Shown piece by piece: positions 42,238-51,626 of a stretch of 64,000 nucleotides of DNA (its first letter is position 1; each line of letters begins with the position of its first letter). The translations under genes were made by a program, and so were the position numbers. The stretch is from Novosphingobium fuchskuhlense (GTDB lineage: Bacteria > Pseudomonadota > Alphaproteobacteria > Sphingomonadales > Sphingomonadaceae), in contig NZ_KQ954244.1 of assembly GCF_001519075.1 (NCBI RefSeq), positions 1,319,934 to 1,383,933 of the forward strand, written 5' to 3'. The notes below the pieces were generated by a model. It did not search any database and had not been told where the DNA came from. It was given only the letters and a program-made list of their open reading frames with translations.

Positions 42238-42415
42238 AAACAAGAGGCATCTGCCGTCCATCCGGGGAGACAGGCAGGGATCGGGGGAATGGGCATGCAC
42301 TGGAAGATGGCGGGACCGATCGGGCGAGCAGCCGGATGCGGCACCAGCCTGAACCGAATTTGCCCAGCCTGAACGCGGCGCAGCGCCGCAACGCCCTTCG
42401 GAGCCATACCCCCAG

Positions 42416-42820
42416 ATGATCGGTCTCATCCTCGTCACCCACGGCGCCCTTGCCGACGAATTCATTCACGCGATGGAGCATGTCGTCGGCCGGCAGCCGG
42501 ATATCGTTGCTGTCTGCATCGGCCCGAACGATGATATGGAACGTCGCCGCAAGGAAATTGCCGAGGCGATCCGGAGGGTGGACAGCGGCGAAGGCGTGAT
42601 CATCCTCACCGACCTGTTCGGCGGCACCCCCTCAAACCTCGCGATCTCGCTGATGGAAGCGGGCCGGATCGAAGTGATCGCGGGCATCAACCTGCCCATG
42701 CTGATCCGTCTGGCCAAGGCGCGCAGTGCCATGGGCGTGCGCGAGGCGACCGCTGCCGCGCGCGATGCCGGCCGCAACTACATCACCATCGCCTCCGAAT
42801 TCCTGGGGCAGGACGCCTGA
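42416..42820 (+). CDS. PTS mannose-type EIIA component (EIIA-Man/ManX-like)
   Basis: 134 residues. Start 'MIGLILVTHGALADEFIHAM' places the phosphorylated His at residue 9, and 'EGVIILTDLFGGTPSNLAIS' is the second signature. No EIIB/EIIC transporter genes follow, so, as in other Alphaproteobacteria, this is a regulatory rather than sugar-transporting PTS. It receives phosphate from HPr. Confidence 0.93.
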   Translation: MIGLILVTHGALADEFIHAMEHVVGRQPDIVAVCIGPNDDMERRRKEIAEAIRRVDSGEGVIILTDLFGGTPSNLAISLMEAGRIEVIAGINLPMLIRLAKARSAMGVREATAAARDAGRNYITIASEFLGQDA

Positions 42821-42822
42821 GC

Positions 42823-43140
42823 ATGCCCGATCCGTCAAGCGAAAGCGCCGCCGATACATCCGCGACCACGGCGCGCGAGACGGTCCTGATCGTCAACCAG
42901 CGGGGCCTCCATGCGCGCGCCAGCGCCAAGTTCGTCAACGCCGTGGCCAAGCTGCCCGAAGGCCTCGACGTGCGCGTGATCAAGGACGGCACCGAAGCGC
43001 AGGGCGGCTCGATCCTCGGCCTCATGATGCTGGGGGCGGCCAAGGGCGATTCGGTCGAGATCGTCGTGACCGGGCCTGACGCGGACGGTGTGCTCATGAA
43101 AGTCGCCGGGCTCGTCAAGGACGGCTTCGGCGAAGATTGA
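42823..43140 (+). CDS. ptsH: Phosphocarrier protein HPr
   Basis: 105 residues. The EI-phosphorylated His is in 'QRGLHARASAKFVN' (His30), and the HprK target Ser in 'GGSILGLMMLGAAKGD' (Ser63). A ~15-residue Ser/Ala-rich N-terminal extension is present compared with standard HPr (~88 residues). Two bases separate it from the EIIA stop. EI (ptsP) is not in the window. Confidence 0.94.
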   Translation: MPDPSSESAADTSATTARETVLIVNQRGLHARASAKFVNAVAKLPEGLDVRVIKDGTEAQGGSILGLMMLGAAKGDSVEIVVTGPDADGVLMKVAGLVKDGFGED

Positions 43141-43153
43141 GGCCGAGGGCCCG

Positions 43154-43957
43154 ATGACCCGCCGCCAGATCACCGGGTTTTCCAACCCGACCATCAAGGC
43201 CGTGCGCGCGCTGCGCGAAAAGAAGCACCGCAAGCGCGAGGGGCGCTTCCTCGCCGAAGGGCTGCGCCTGCTGACCGATGCGCGCGAGTGCGGGCGTCTG
43301 CCCGAACTGCTGCTGATGGCCGAAGGGCGCGAGGGGCATCCGCTGCTGGACGCACTGGAAGCCGCAGTCATGCGCGCGGGCGGCGATGTGATCGAGATGC
43401 CCGAAGACTTGCTCGCCAAGGTTACGGGCAAGGACAACCCCCAGGCCGTGGCGGGCGTCTATGCCGAATGGGATACCCGGCTCGATGCGCTCGACCGGAC
43501 GCGCGCCCCGCTCTGGCTGGTGGCGCAGGCGATGCGCGATCCGGGCAATCTGGGCACCATGCTGCGCACGGCGGATGCGGTGGGGGCAGGGGGCGTGATC
43601 CTGCTCGACGATTGCGCCGATCCGTTTTCGGTCGAAGCCGTGCGCGCGAGCATGGGCGCGGTTTTCACGGTGCCGTTGGCGCAGGCGCGGTGGGAGGATT
43701 TTGAGCGGTGGCTGCGGGCTGGTCCCGGCCAGTTGGTGGCGGCCAGCTTGCGCGAGGCGGTGCCCTATCGCGGCGCGGCCTATGTAGCGCCCTGCTTCGT
43801 GATGGTGGGCAACGAATCGCGCGGCCTGCCCGAGGACTATGAAATGGCCTGCGACCTGCGCGTGACGATGCCGATGAAGGGCCGCGCCGACAGCCTCAAT
43901 GCGGCGGTGGCGGCGGCGGTGCTGGCCTACGAAGTGCTGGCCGCGCTGGGGGGCTGA
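43154..43957 (+). CDS. TrmH/SpoU-family RNA methyltransferase
   Basis: 267 residues. N-terminal substrate-binding part 'FSNPTIKAVRALREKKHRKR', SPOUT motifs 'LVAQAMRDPGNLGTMLRTAD' (motif 1), 'VMVGNESRGLPED' (motif 2) and 'MPMKGRADSLNAAVAAAVLA' (motif 3). It methylates a 2'-OH of rRNA or tRNA, with SAM bound in the trefoil knot. The exact target is not evident. Confidence 0.92.
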   Translation: MTRRQITGFSNPTIKAVRALREKKHRKREGRFLAEGLRLLTDARECGRLPELLLMAEGREGHPLLDALEAAVMRAGGDVIEMPEDLLAKVTGKDNPQAVAGVYAEWDTRLDALDRTRAPLWLVAQAMRDPGNLGTMLRTADAVGAGGVILLDDCADPFSVEAVRASMGAVFTVPLAQARWEDFERWLRAGPGQLVAASLREAVPYRGAAYVAPCFVMVGNESRGLPEDYEMACDLRVTMPMKGRADSLNAAVAAAVLAYEVLAALGG

Positions 43958-43981
43958 CGGCCCCTCATTCTCCCAATAGTC

Positions 43982-44060
43982 GTCATTCCTGCGAAGAGGG
44001 GAATTCAGAGCGGCTGGCGCGGCGCATGTGGCACTGGATTCCCGCCTTCGCGGGAATAAC
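43982..44060. repeat. REP-like element (GTCATTCCTGCGAAG ... CTTCGCGGGAATAAC)
   Basis: 15-bp arms with 13 matches flank 49 bp, plus an inner ATTCCCGCCTTCGCGGGAAT palindrome on the right. The GTCATTCC(C/T)GCGAAG core is a common bacterial extragenic repeat. It lies between convergent trmH-type and rmuC genes. Confidence 0.75.
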
Positions 44061-44080
44061 GAAGGGTTGGGCCGCGTGGC

Positions 44081-45601
44081 CTACTCCGCCGCTTCACCGT
44101 CCGGCTCCACCAGTGCCAGCTTCGGGCCGCCGTCCGCATCGCCATGGCGCGGCGCGGTTTCCACGAGCGGAACATCCTCGATCTCGCGCTTGCCGATCTC
44201 GATGTGCTTGTCGCGCAGGCGGCGCCCGGCGGAGAGCACGTTGCGCTCGAAGCTGCCGACGAACTTGTTGTAGTGCCCGACGGCACTGTCCAGCCCCGAG
44301 CCGACGCGCTTGAGGTGTTCCGCCGCCACCGCGAGCCGGTCATAGAGCTCGCCGCCCATCCGCCCGATCTCGCGCGCTTCGCGCGCCAGTCCGTCCTGCC
44401 GCCAGACCTGCGCGACCGTGCGCGCGATGGCGACGAGGTTGGTGGGGGAAGCCAGCAGCACGCGGCGTTCGAAGGCGAAGTCCCATAGCGTCGGATCGCG
44501 TTCGAGCGCGGCGGCGATGAAATGCTCGCCGGGCACGAACATCAGCACATAGTCCGGCGCTTCCTCGAACTGGCTCTGATAGCTCTTTGCGCCCAGCGTC
44601 TGGATATGGCCCCGCATCGACTGGACATGCGCGGTCAGCGCTACCGCACGGGCATCGTCGTCCGCGGCCTCGAAGGCATCCTGATAGGCGTTGAGCGAGA
44701 CCTTGGCGTCGATCACGAGGATCTTGTTGCCCGGCACCTTGACGATGGCATCGGGGCGCAGCCGCCCGTCCTCGGTATCGACCGAGTGTTCGGTGACGAA
44801 ATCGGTGTGTTCGGCAAGGCCGCACTGTTCGAGCACGTTGCGCAGCTGCAGTTCGCCCCAGCGCCCGCGCGTCTTGGGGCCATTGCGCAGGGAATTGCCC
44901 AGCTGCAATGCGGCGGTGCGCACGGCCTCCTGCCCCTGCCGCATCCCCTCGATCAGCCCGGTCAGCTGCCCGAAGGCATCCACACGTTTGGCCTCAAGCT
45001 CCTGCACCTGCTGTTCGTATTTCTCCAGCCGCGCGCCGACCGGTTCCAGCACCGCCTGCAGCCGCGCCTCGCTGGTCTTCTCGCTTTCGGCAAAGCGCGC
45101 GTTGGCGCGGGCGAGGAAGGCTTCCTGCGCGCGTTCGAGCACCTTGTGGCCGGCGTTCTCGAACTCCTTGCGCAACGTCTCCTGCGCCTCGATCAGCAGG
45201 CGCTTCTGCTCGGCGAAATTCTCGGCATCGGCCTTCATCCGCTCGAGTTCTGCGCGCAGGGCCTCGCGGTCCGCGCGCAGTGTGGCGAGCTCACCGCGCA
45301 TCCGGTCCGCGTCGGCCGCGCGTTCCTGTGTGGCGGCGAACTGGGCGGCGAGCGTATCGCGTTCCTCGCGCACGGCAGCCACGTCAGCCGCAAGGGCATC
45401 GTGCTGCCCGGCCTTGACGCTGGCGGCGGCAAGCTCGGTGATCGCGCGGCGGAACTTCTCGTCGAGCTCCTTCGCTTCGGCATCCCGGGCGGCGAGCCGC
45501 GCCTGCAGTTCGGCCATCGGCCGCACTCCGAGGAACCAGCCGACGGCGAGGCCGGCCAGCAGAGCAACGATCAGAAAAACAAAGACAAGGGTGGTATCCA
45601 C
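44081..45601 (-). CDS. rmuC: DNA recombination protein RmuC
   Basis: 506 residues. One N-terminal membrane helix ('LVFVFLIVALLAGLAVGWFL') is followed by a long Glu/Ala/Arg-rich coiled coil (~30-210), then the RmuC nuclease-like domain: 'GNSLRNGPKTRGRWGELQLR', 'LRPDAIVKVPGNKILVIDAK' (PD-(D/E)xK-type with D-A-K-V-S), 'YVLMFVPGEHF', 'LLASPTNLVAIARTVAQVWR'. It limits recombination of short inverted repeats in E. coli. A Ser/Glu-rich tail ends the protein. Confidence 0.93.
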   Translation of the reverse strand: MDTTLVFVFLIVALLAGLAVGWFLGVRPMAELQARLAARDAEAKELDEKFRRAITELAAASVKAGQHDALAADVAAVREERDTLAAQFAATQERAADADRMRGELATLRADREALRAELERMKADAENFAEQKRLLIEAQETLRKEFENAGHKVLERAQEAFLARANARFAESEKTSEARLQAVLEPVGARLEKYEQQVQELEAKRVDAFGQLTGLIEGMRQGQEAVRTAALQLGNSLRNGPKTRGRWGELQLRNVLEQCGLAEHTDFVTEHSVDTEDGRLRPDAIVKVPGNKILVIDAKVSLNAYQDAFEAADDDARAVALTAHVQSMRGHIQTLGAKSYQSQFEEAPDYVLMFVPGEHFIAAALERDPTLWDFAFERRVLLASPTNLVAIARTVAQVWRQDGLAREAREIGRMGGELYDRLAVAAEHLKRVGSGLDSAVGHYNKFVGSFERNVLSAGRRLRDKHIEIGKREIEDVPLVETAPRHGDADGGPKLALVEPDGEAAE

Positions 45602-45671
45602 GCCGACTCCTGAACCGGAACGAAGCGTGAACTTATCCTGACTCTAGCGGCGGCGCAAGCGTGCGCGCCGA

Positions 45672-46238
45672 TCACGCCGCGCGGCGCAGCTTTTCCAGTT
45701 TGCGCAGCACCATCTGCCGCTTGAGGCGCGAAAGGTGATCGATGAACAGGATGCCTTCGAGGTGGTCCATCTCGTGCTGCAAACAGGTGGCGAGAAGGTC
45801 GTCCATCTCTTCCTCGTGGACGGTGCCATCAAGGTCCTGCCAGCGGGCGCGGATGCGCGCGGGGCGCTCCACTTCGGCGTACATTTCGGGCACCGAGAGG
45901 CAGCCCTCGTTGTAGACGCGGCGTTCGGCCGAAGGATCGAGAATCTCGGGATTGATGAACACGCGCGGCTCGCGCTTCGTCGGCTGGTGATGGTGATGGT
46001 GGCCGTCGTGGGCACAAGGCACCGGCTCGGCATCCGGATCGTCGGGCTGCAGATCGATCACCAGCACGCGCAGCGGCACGCCGACCTGCACGGCGGCAAG
46101 GCCGATCCCCGGCGCATCGTACATCGTCTCGAACATGTCGGCGACGAGCGTCCTGAGCTCCTCGTCGAAAACGGTGACGGGCGCGGAGATCTGCTTGAGG
46201 CGCGGATCGGGGACTTCGAGGATTTCGCGGATAGCCAT
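45672..46238 (-). CDS. def: Peptide deformylase with His-rich insertion
   Basis: 188 residues. Motif I 'GIGLAAVQVG', motif II 'EGCLSVPEMY' and motif III 'QHEMDHLEGILF' (H-E-x-x-H) give the Fe2+/Ni2+ site; it removes the formyl group from nascent proteins. Between β-strands (residues ~64-88) there is an insertion containing 'PCAHDGHHHHHQP', an unusual Cys/His cluster that may bind an extra metal ion. The gene is divergent from nothing: recR follows downstream in the same direction (leftward), and fmt is on the other strand ~690 bp away, a variant of the usual def-fmt pairing. Confidence 0.94.
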   Translation of the reverse strand: MAIREILEVPDPRLKQISAPVTVFDEELRTLVADMFETMYDAPGIGLAAVQVGVPLRVLVIDLQPDDPDAEPVPCAHDGHHHHHQPTKREPRVFINPEILDPSAERRVYNEGCLSVPEMYAEVERPARIRARWQDLDGTVHEEEMDDLLATCLQHEMDHLEGILFIDHLSRLKRQMVLRKLEKLRRAA

Positions 46239-46277
46239 GAGACTCAGATAATCGCGGCAGGCGCGACTCGCAAGGTG

Positions 46278-46874
46278 CTACCCGACCGGCCTTCTTGCCC
46301 TGAGGGCCTGCGCCAAGGTCCCCTCGTCGAGATAGTCGAGCTCGCCGCCCACCGGCAGGCCGTGGGCCAGCTGGGTGACGCGCAAGGGCAGGGTGTCGAT
46401 CCGCTCGGCGATATAGTGCGCGGTGGTCTGGCCCTCGAGCGTGGCGTTCATGGCGAGGACGACCTCGTCGATCCCGCCCGCTTCCAGCCGCGCGAGGAGC
46501 TTGCCGATGGAAAGATCCTCCGGCCCGACGCCTTCGAGCGCGGAAAGCCTCCCGCCGAGCACGTGATAGCGCCCGGTGAACAGCCGCGAGCGGTCCAGCG
46601 CCCACAAGTCCGCCACTTCCTCCACGACACACAGCGCGCGGGCATCGCGGCGGGGATCGGTGCAGATGGAGCAGGGATCGGCGGTATCGACATTGCCGCA
46701 GGTCTGGCATTCCACCAGCCGCGCGCGCACGCCCTCAAGCGCCTCGGCCAGCTGGACCAGGCTCGTCTCGCGCCGCTTGATCAGCCACAGCACCGCACGC
46801 CGCGCCGAACGCGGTCCAAGCCCGGGAAGCCGGGCCAGTGCGCTCGCCAGCGCCTCGATCTCTTGCGATGCCAT
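46278..46874 (-). CDS. recR: Recombination mediator RecR
   Basis: 198 residues from ATG 46874. HhH region '[20 protein letters not shown]', C4 zinc finger '[16 protein letters not shown]', Toprim domain '[20 protein letters not shown]' ... '[18 protein letters not shown]', and the end '[20 protein letters not shown]'. With RecO it loads RecA at gaps. It is upstream of def in the leftward direction and divergent from fmt (51 bp between starts). Confidence 0.95.
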   Translation of the reverse strand: MASQEIEALASALARLPGLGPRSARRAVLWLIKRRETSLVQLAEALEGVRARLVECQTCGNVDTADPCSICTDPRRDARALCVVEEVADLWALDRSRLFTGRYHVLGGRLSALEGVGPEDLSIGKLLARLEAGGIDEVVLAMNATLEGQTTAHYIAERIDTLPLRVTQLAHGLPVGGELDYLDEGTLAQALRARRPVG

Positions 46875-46925
46875 GGGGGGAGAGATAGGGCCAGCCCACG
46901 CAAACGAAAGGCCTTTTGAAGCGTT

Positions 46926-47831
46926 ATGCGCATCGTCTTTATGGGAACCCCGGATTTTGCCGTGCCGACGCTGACCGCGCTGGTGGGGGCGGGGCATGCG
47001 GTGGTCGCGGCCTACAGCCAGCCGCCGCGGGCCGCGGGGCGGGGCAAGCAGCTCCAGCCCTCGGCCGTGCACCGTGCGGCGGAGGCGCTGGGAATCGACG
47101 TGCGCACGCCGGTTTCGTTGAAGGGCGCGGAGGAACAGGCTGCGTTTGCCGCGCTGGAGGCCGATGTGGCGGTGGTGGCGGCCTATGGGCTGATCCTGCC
47201 ACAGGCGATCCTCGATGCGCCGCGCCATGGGTGCCTCAATGTGCATGGTTCGCTGCTGCCGCGCTGGCGCGGCGCGGCGCCGGTGCAGCGCGCGATTCTG
47301 GCCGGAGACGAGATGACCGGCGTCACCATCATGCAGATGGAGCGCGGGCTCGATACCGGGCCCATGCTCGCCAGAGTGGAGACGCCGGTTGCGCGCAAGA
47401 CCACAGGGGATCTGACTGCGGAGCTCGCGGAAAAGGGCGCGGCGCTGATGGCTGCTGTGCTCGCCGATCTTCCCGCGCATCTGCCGGTGGTGCAGCCGGA
47501 GGAAGGCGTGACTTACGCGCACAAGATCGAGAAGGCCGAAAGTCGCCTCGGTTTCACGCGGCCGGCGGTGGAGGTGGAGCGTCAGGTCCGCGCTTTCGCG
47601 CCTGCGCCGGGGGCCTTCTTCGAACTGGAGGGCGAGCGGTACCGGGTGCTGGCGGCGGACGTGGCGCAGGGCAGCGGCCTGCCCGGCACCACGCTCGATG
47701 ACGCGCTCACGATTGCCTGCGGGGAGGGCGCGCTGCGCCCCACTTTGATCCAGCGCGCGGGCAAGCCGGCGATGGAAACGGCGGCGCTCCTGCGCGGACG
47801 CACAATCCCGGCGGGCACGCACCTTGCGTGA
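46926..47831 (+). CDS. fmt: Methionyl-tRNA formyltransferase
   Basis: 301 residues. '[19 protein letters not shown]' start, formyl-THF-binding '[20 protein letters not shown]' (N/H of the N-H-D triad nearby) and Asp in '[19 protein letters not shown]'. The C-terminal OB-like domain follows. It formylates initiator Met-tRNA. It is followed directly by truA; start of truA is 4 bp after the fmt stop. Confidence 0.95.
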   Translation: MRIVFMGTPDFAVPTLTALVGAGHAVVAAYSQPPRAAGRGKQLQPSAVHRAAEALGIDVRTPVSLKGAEEQAAFAALEADVAVVAAYGLILPQAILDAPRHGCLNVHGSLLPRWRGAAPVQRAILAGDEMTGVTIMQMERGLDTGPMLARVETPVARKTTGDLTAELAEKGAALMAAVLADLPAHLPVVQPEEGVTYAHKIEKAESRLGFTRPAVEVERQVRAFAPAPGAFFELEGERYRVLAADVAQGSGLPGTTLDDALTIACGEGALRPTLIQRAGKPAMETAALLRGRTIPAGTHLA

Positions 47832-47835
47832 AGGC

Positions 47836-48588
47836 ATGACCCGCTACGCCCTCACGCTCGAATACGATGGCCGCCCTTACATGGGCTTCCAGCGCCAGGC
47901 GCACGGGCCTTCGGTCCAGCAGGCATTCGAGGAAGCGGCGGAAAGCGTTGTCGGCCACCCGGTCACGCTCCATTCCGCCGGGCGCACGGATACCGGCGTC
48001 CATGCCCGGGCCATGCGCGCGCATTTCGACAGCGAGAAACCCCTGCCGCCCTTCCGCATGGGCGAGGCTGTGAATGCGCGGCTGCGGCTGGCGGAACAGG
48101 CTGTGGCCGTGCTCGATTGCGTCGAGGTGCCGGAGGACTGGCACGCGCGGTTCACCTGCATCGGCCGATCCTACGAATACGTCATCGCCAATCGGCGCGC
48201 GCCGCTGGTGCTGGAGGCGGGGCGGGCGTGGCGGATCGCACATGAACTGGATGCCGATGCCATGCACGAAGCGGCACAGGTGCTGGTGGGCCGCCACGAT
48301 TTCACCACGTTCCGTTCGGCGCAATGCCAGTCCGCCAGCCCGGTCAAGACGCTGCGGCATCTGTCCGTCCGGCGGGAAGCGGACCATGTGATCATTGCAG
48401 CCGAGGCGCGCAGCTTCCTCCACCATCAGGTGCGCTCGATGGTCGGCTGCCTTGCCTTGGTGGGCGAGGGGCGCTGGACCGCCGCCGACATGCGCGCTGC
48501 GCTGGAGGCGGCTGACCGCCGCGCGCTCGGCCACAATGCGCCGCCGGATGGTCTCTATTTCATGCGCGCGCTTTACCCCGGCGAATGA
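47836..48588 (+). CDS. truA: tRNA pseudouridine(38-40) synthase TruA
   Basis: 250 residues from ATG 47836. '[20 protein letters not shown]', catalytic Asp in '[15 protein letters not shown]', '[10 protein letters not shown]', and C-terminal '[20 protein letters not shown]'. It makes pseudouridine at positions 38-40 of tRNA anticodon arms. The fmt-truA pair is common in Alphaproteobacteria. Confidence 0.95.
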   Translation: MTRYALTLEYDGRPYMGFQRQAHGPSVQQAFEEAAESVVGHPVTLHSAGRTDTGVHARAMRAHFDSEKPLPPFRMGEAVNARLRLAEQAVAVLDCVEVPEDWHARFTCIGRSYEYVIANRRAPLVLEAGRAWRIAHELDADAMHEAAQVLVGRHDFTTFRSAQCQSASPVKTLRHLSVRREADHVIIAAEARSFLHHQVRSMVGCLALVGEGRWTAADMRAALEAADRRALGHNAPPDGLYFMRALYPGE

Positions 48589-48652
48589 GCCGTTAAGTAG
48601 CAGATTGAAACCTGCGCTGTCCGCCAAGGAGCCGCGCATGAGGGAGAGAATC

Positions 48653-49765
48653 ATGGCATTCACCGGCAAGCAGCTCACCACACGTCTCGATGCCGACGGC
48701 ACGCTGACCGTCCAGATCGTGCCGAAGACCTGGGACGCGCCCACCGGCAGCCAGGTGCTCGTGCAAGTCGAGGCGACGCCGATCAACCCCTCCGACCTTG
48801 GCCTCCTGTTTGCCTCCGCCGATACCGCGAACGCGGTCTACAGCCCCGGCAAGGTCGTGGCGAAGATGCCCGAGGGCGCCACCCGCGCCATGGCCGCGCG
48901 CCACGGGATGGACATGCCCGCCGGCAACGAAGCGGCCGGCGTGGTCGTCGCTGCCGGAGACAGCCCAGCCGCGCAGGCGTTGATGGGCAAGCGCGTCGCC
49001 TGCGTGCCGGGCACGGCCTACGCCAGCTATGCCTATGCCGAGGCGGGCATGTGCCTGCCCGTTGACGAGAGCGTCACCCCGGCTCAGGCCGCCTCCAGCT
49101 TCGTCAACCCGATGACCGCGCTGGGTTTTGTCGAGACGATGCGGCTGGAAGGCTTCACCGGCCTCGTCCACGCCGCCGCCGCTTCCAATCTCGGCCAGAT
49201 GCTGGTGCGCATCTGTCAGGAAGACAACGTCCCGCTCGTCAACATCGTGCGCAGCGAAGAGCAAGTCGCGCTCCTCAAGGGCCTTGGCGCGACGCATGTG
49301 CTCAACATGACCGAGCCGGGTTTCCAGGCCGCGCTCACCGATGCGATCCACGAAACCGGCGCGATGCTGGGCTTCGACCCCATCGGCGGCGGCACGCTGG
49401 CGGGTCAGATCCTTGCCGCGATGGAAGCCTCAGCCAGCCGGGGTGCCGCGTTCAGCCGCTATGGCTCGTCCGTGGCCAAGAAGGTCTACATCTACGGCGC
49501 GCTCGATTTGGGGCCGACGATCCTCAATCGCGCTTTCGGCCTCACCTGGGACCTTGGCGGCTGGCTGCTCACGCCGTTCATGGCCAAGGCCGGCATGGAA
49601 ACGGTGGGCCGTATGCGCGCCCGGGTCGCCCGCGATCTCACGACCACGTTCGCCAGCCACTACAAGGCCCAAGTCAGCCTCGAAGGTATGCTGGAAGCAG
49701 CCGCGGTGGCGGAATACAACGCGCGCCGCACCGGCGAGAAGTATCTGGTGGTGCCGACTGCCTGA
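48653..49765 (+). CDS. Zinc-binding-type MDR oxidoreductase (quinone oxidoreductase-like)
   Basis: 370 residues from ATG 48653 after GGGAGAGA. GroES-like N-terminal domain with 'VLVQVEATPINPSDLGLLFA' and 'GNEAAGVVVAAGD', then Rossmann domain with 'GLVHAAAASNLGQMLVRICQ' and 'LGFDPIGGGTLAGQIL'. Classical zinc ligands are not apparent, so it resembles the non-zinc quinone oxidoreductase branch. Substrate unknown. A terminator-like hairpin follows at 49770. Confidence 0.88.
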   Translation: MAFTGKQLTTRLDADGTLTVQIVPKTWDAPTGSQVLVQVEATPINPSDLGLLFASADTANAVYSPGKVVAKMPEGATRAMAARHGMDMPAGNEAAGVVVAAGDSPAAQALMGKRVACVPGTAYASYAYAEAGMCLPVDESVTPAQAASSFVNPMTALGFVETMRLEGFTGLVHAAAASNLGQMLVRICQEDNVPLVNIVRSEEQVALLKGLGATHVLNMTEPGFQAALTDAIHETGAMLGFDPIGGGTLAGQILAAMEASASRGAAFSRYGSSVAKKVYIYGALDLGPTILNRAFGLTWDLGGWLLTPFMAKAGMETVGRMRARVARDLTTTFASHYKAQVSLEGMLEAAAVAEYNARRTGEKYLVVPTA

Positions 49766-49769
49766 CAGG

Positions 49770-49796
49770 AAAAAGGGGCGCCCGGCAGGGCGCCCC
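49770..49796 (-). terminator. Hairpin terminator between convergent MDR and cobS genes
   Basis: GGGGCGCCC / GGGCGCCCC 9-bp perfect stem with a 4-nt loop, followed in the minus direction by five T. It best serves as terminator of cobS and may also stop transcription from the MDR gene. Confidence 0.85.
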
Positions 49797-49807
49797 TCGC
49801 TGTTTCC

Positions 49808-50800
49808 TCAGGCCTTCCCGACCACGCTTTCCGGCAGGTCCTTGCCGAACACGCGCTGGTAGTATTCGGCCACCAGCACCCGCTCGGTCTCGTCGCACTT
49901 GTTGAGGAACGAGAGGCGGAAGGCGAAGCCGGCATCGCCGAAGATGCCGGTGTTCTGCGCCCAGCTGATCACCGTACGAGGGCTCATCACGGTCGAGATG
50001 TCGCCGGCGATGAAGCCATTGCGGGTGAGGTCGGCCACGCGGACCATGTCCGCTGCCGTCTTGGCGTCGAGTCCGGGGACCTTCTTGGTCACGACGTCGA
50101 TCTCGGTCGCGGCGGGCAGGTAGTTCAGCGCCACGACGATGTTCCAGCGGTCCATCTGGCCCTGGTTGATCGCCTGCGTGCCGTGATAGAGGCCGCTCGT
50201 ATCGCCAAGACCCACCGTGTTCGCCGTGGCGAAGAGGCGGAAGTTGGGGTTCGGGCGGATCACGCGGTTCTGGTCGAGCAGCGTCAGCTTGCCTTCGGTT
50301 TCCAGCACGCGCTGGATCACGAACATCACGTCCGGACGGCCCGCATCGTATTCATCGAACACCAGCGCGGTCGGCGTCTGCAGCGCCCAGGGCAGAAGGC
50401 CTTCGCGGAACTCGGTCACCTGAAGGCCGTCGCGCAGCACGATCGCGTCACGCCCGATCAGGTCGATGCGGCTGATGTGCGCATCGAGGTTGATGCGGAT
50501 GCACGGCCACTTGAGGCGCGCAGCCACCTGTTCGATGTGCGTCGATTTGCCGGTGCCGTGATAGCCCTGCACCATCACGCGGCGGTTGTGGGCAAAGCCC
50601 GCCAGGATCGCCAGGGTGGTATCGGGATCGAACACGTAGTTCGGATCGATGTCGGGCACGCGCTCGTCGGCCACGGAGAAGGCCGGCACGGTCATGTCGA
50701 CGGGAATGCCGAAGGTCTCCCGCACGCTGAGCGTGATGTCGGGGGCGGCAAGGACGGTGGTGGCGCGCGTATCGGCCTGCAGGTTCGGGATATCGGTCAT
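49808..50800 (-). CDS. cobS: Aerobic cobaltochelatase subunit CobS
   Basis: 330 residues from ATG 50800. MoxR-like AAA+ ATPase with '[20 protein letters not shown]' before Walker A '[14 protein letters not shown]', '[20 protein letters not shown]', Walker B '[16 protein letters not shown]', sensor '[14 protein letters not shown]'. With CobT and CobN it inserts cobalt into hydrogenobyrinic acid diamide in the aerobic B12 pathway. The usual partner gene cobT is not next to it; bolA and the J-domain gene that often accompany it lie 17 kb to the left. Confidence 0.94.
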   Translation of the reverse strand: MTDIPNLQADTRATTVLAAPDITLSVRETFGIPVDMTVPAFSVADERVPDIDPNYVFDPDTTLAILAGFAHNRRVMVQGYHGTGKSTHIEQVAARLKWPCIRINLDAHISRIDLIGRDAIVLRDGLQVTEFREGLLPWALQTPTALVFDEYDAGRPDVMFVIQRVLETEGKLTLLDQNRVIRPNPNFRLFATANTVGLGDTSGLYHGTQAINQGQMDRWNIVVALNYLPAATEIDVVTKKVPGLDAKTAADMVRVADLTRNGFIAGDISTVMSPRTVISWAQNTGIFGDAGFAFRLSFLNKCDETERVLVAEYYQRVFGKDLPESVVGKA

Positions 50801-50888
50801 CACCCCATCGCCTATACGGGCCAGACAAAGGCTGCAATAATCTTTGCGTGCAGACTCGGCCGCAGAGCCGGAACAAGAGGCGGATGCT

Positions 50889-51548
50889 ATGAAAATGTAT
50901 GGGGCCCTGCTTTCACCCTTCGTGCGCAAGGTCGCGGTGGTGCTCGCCGAAAAGGGCGTGGACTATACCCCGGCGCGCGGCGGACCGGGCAACACGGACC
51001 CGGAATTTCTCGCCGTCAGCCCCTTCGCCAAGATCCCCGCGATCGACGATGAAGGCTTCTGCCTCGCCGATTCGTCGGCCATCGTCCACTACCTCGAGGC
51101 GAAATACCCCGCCCCGGCGCTGATCCCCAGCGAACCGCAGGCGCTTGGCCGCGCGGTGTGGTTCGACGAGTTCGGCGATACCATCTTCGCCGCCTCCGGC
51201 CTCAAGATCCTGTTCAACCGCGTCGTCGGCCCGCGCTTCCTCGGCCAGCCCGGCGACGAGACGATTGCCCTTGAAGGCGAGGCCGAACTGCCGCGAATCT
51301 TCGCTTATATCGAAAGCGTGGTGCCGGATGCAGGCTGGCTGCTCGGCGAAACCTTCACCATCGCCGACATCACGGTCGCCTCGATGCTTTGCACGCTGCG
51401 CTATGTCGGCCACGGGCCCAATCCAGAGGCTTATCCCAGGACCGCCGCGTGGCACGCGCGCGCACTGGCACGCCCCTCATGGGCTGCGGTGGAGGCGAAG
51501 GAAGCCGCCCTCATGCAGCGCATCCTGCCCGATCTCGTTCCCGTCTGA
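50889..51548 (+). CDS. Glutathione S-transferase
   Basis: 219 residues from ATG 50889. Thioredoxin-like domain '[20 protein letters not shown]' (S-P-F near the active site), '[20 protein letters not shown]' (K-I-P and D-S glutathione contacts), C-terminal helical domain with '[15 protein letters not shown]' (the conserved N-capping D). It conjugates or reduces with GSH; substrate unknown. First of four rightward genes of small-molecule or stress type (GST, VOC, GST, SRPBCC). Confidence 0.9.
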   Translation: MKMYGALLSPFVRKVAVVLAEKGVDYTPARGGPGNTDPEFLAVSPFAKIPAIDDEGFCLADSSAIVHYLEAKYPAPALIPSEPQALGRAVWFDEFGDTIFAASGLKILFNRVVGPRFLGQPGDETIALEGEAELPRIFAYIESVVPDAGWLLGETFTIADITVASMLCTLRYVGHGPNPEAYPRTAAWHARALARPSWAAVEAKEAALMQRILPDLVPV

Positions 51549-51626
51549 TCGCAAACCCTGATCCGGCGCGGACCGAAGCGGGTAAGCTGGCTGGACACAC
51601 CCGTTCGCAGCAGTGGGAGAACCTGC

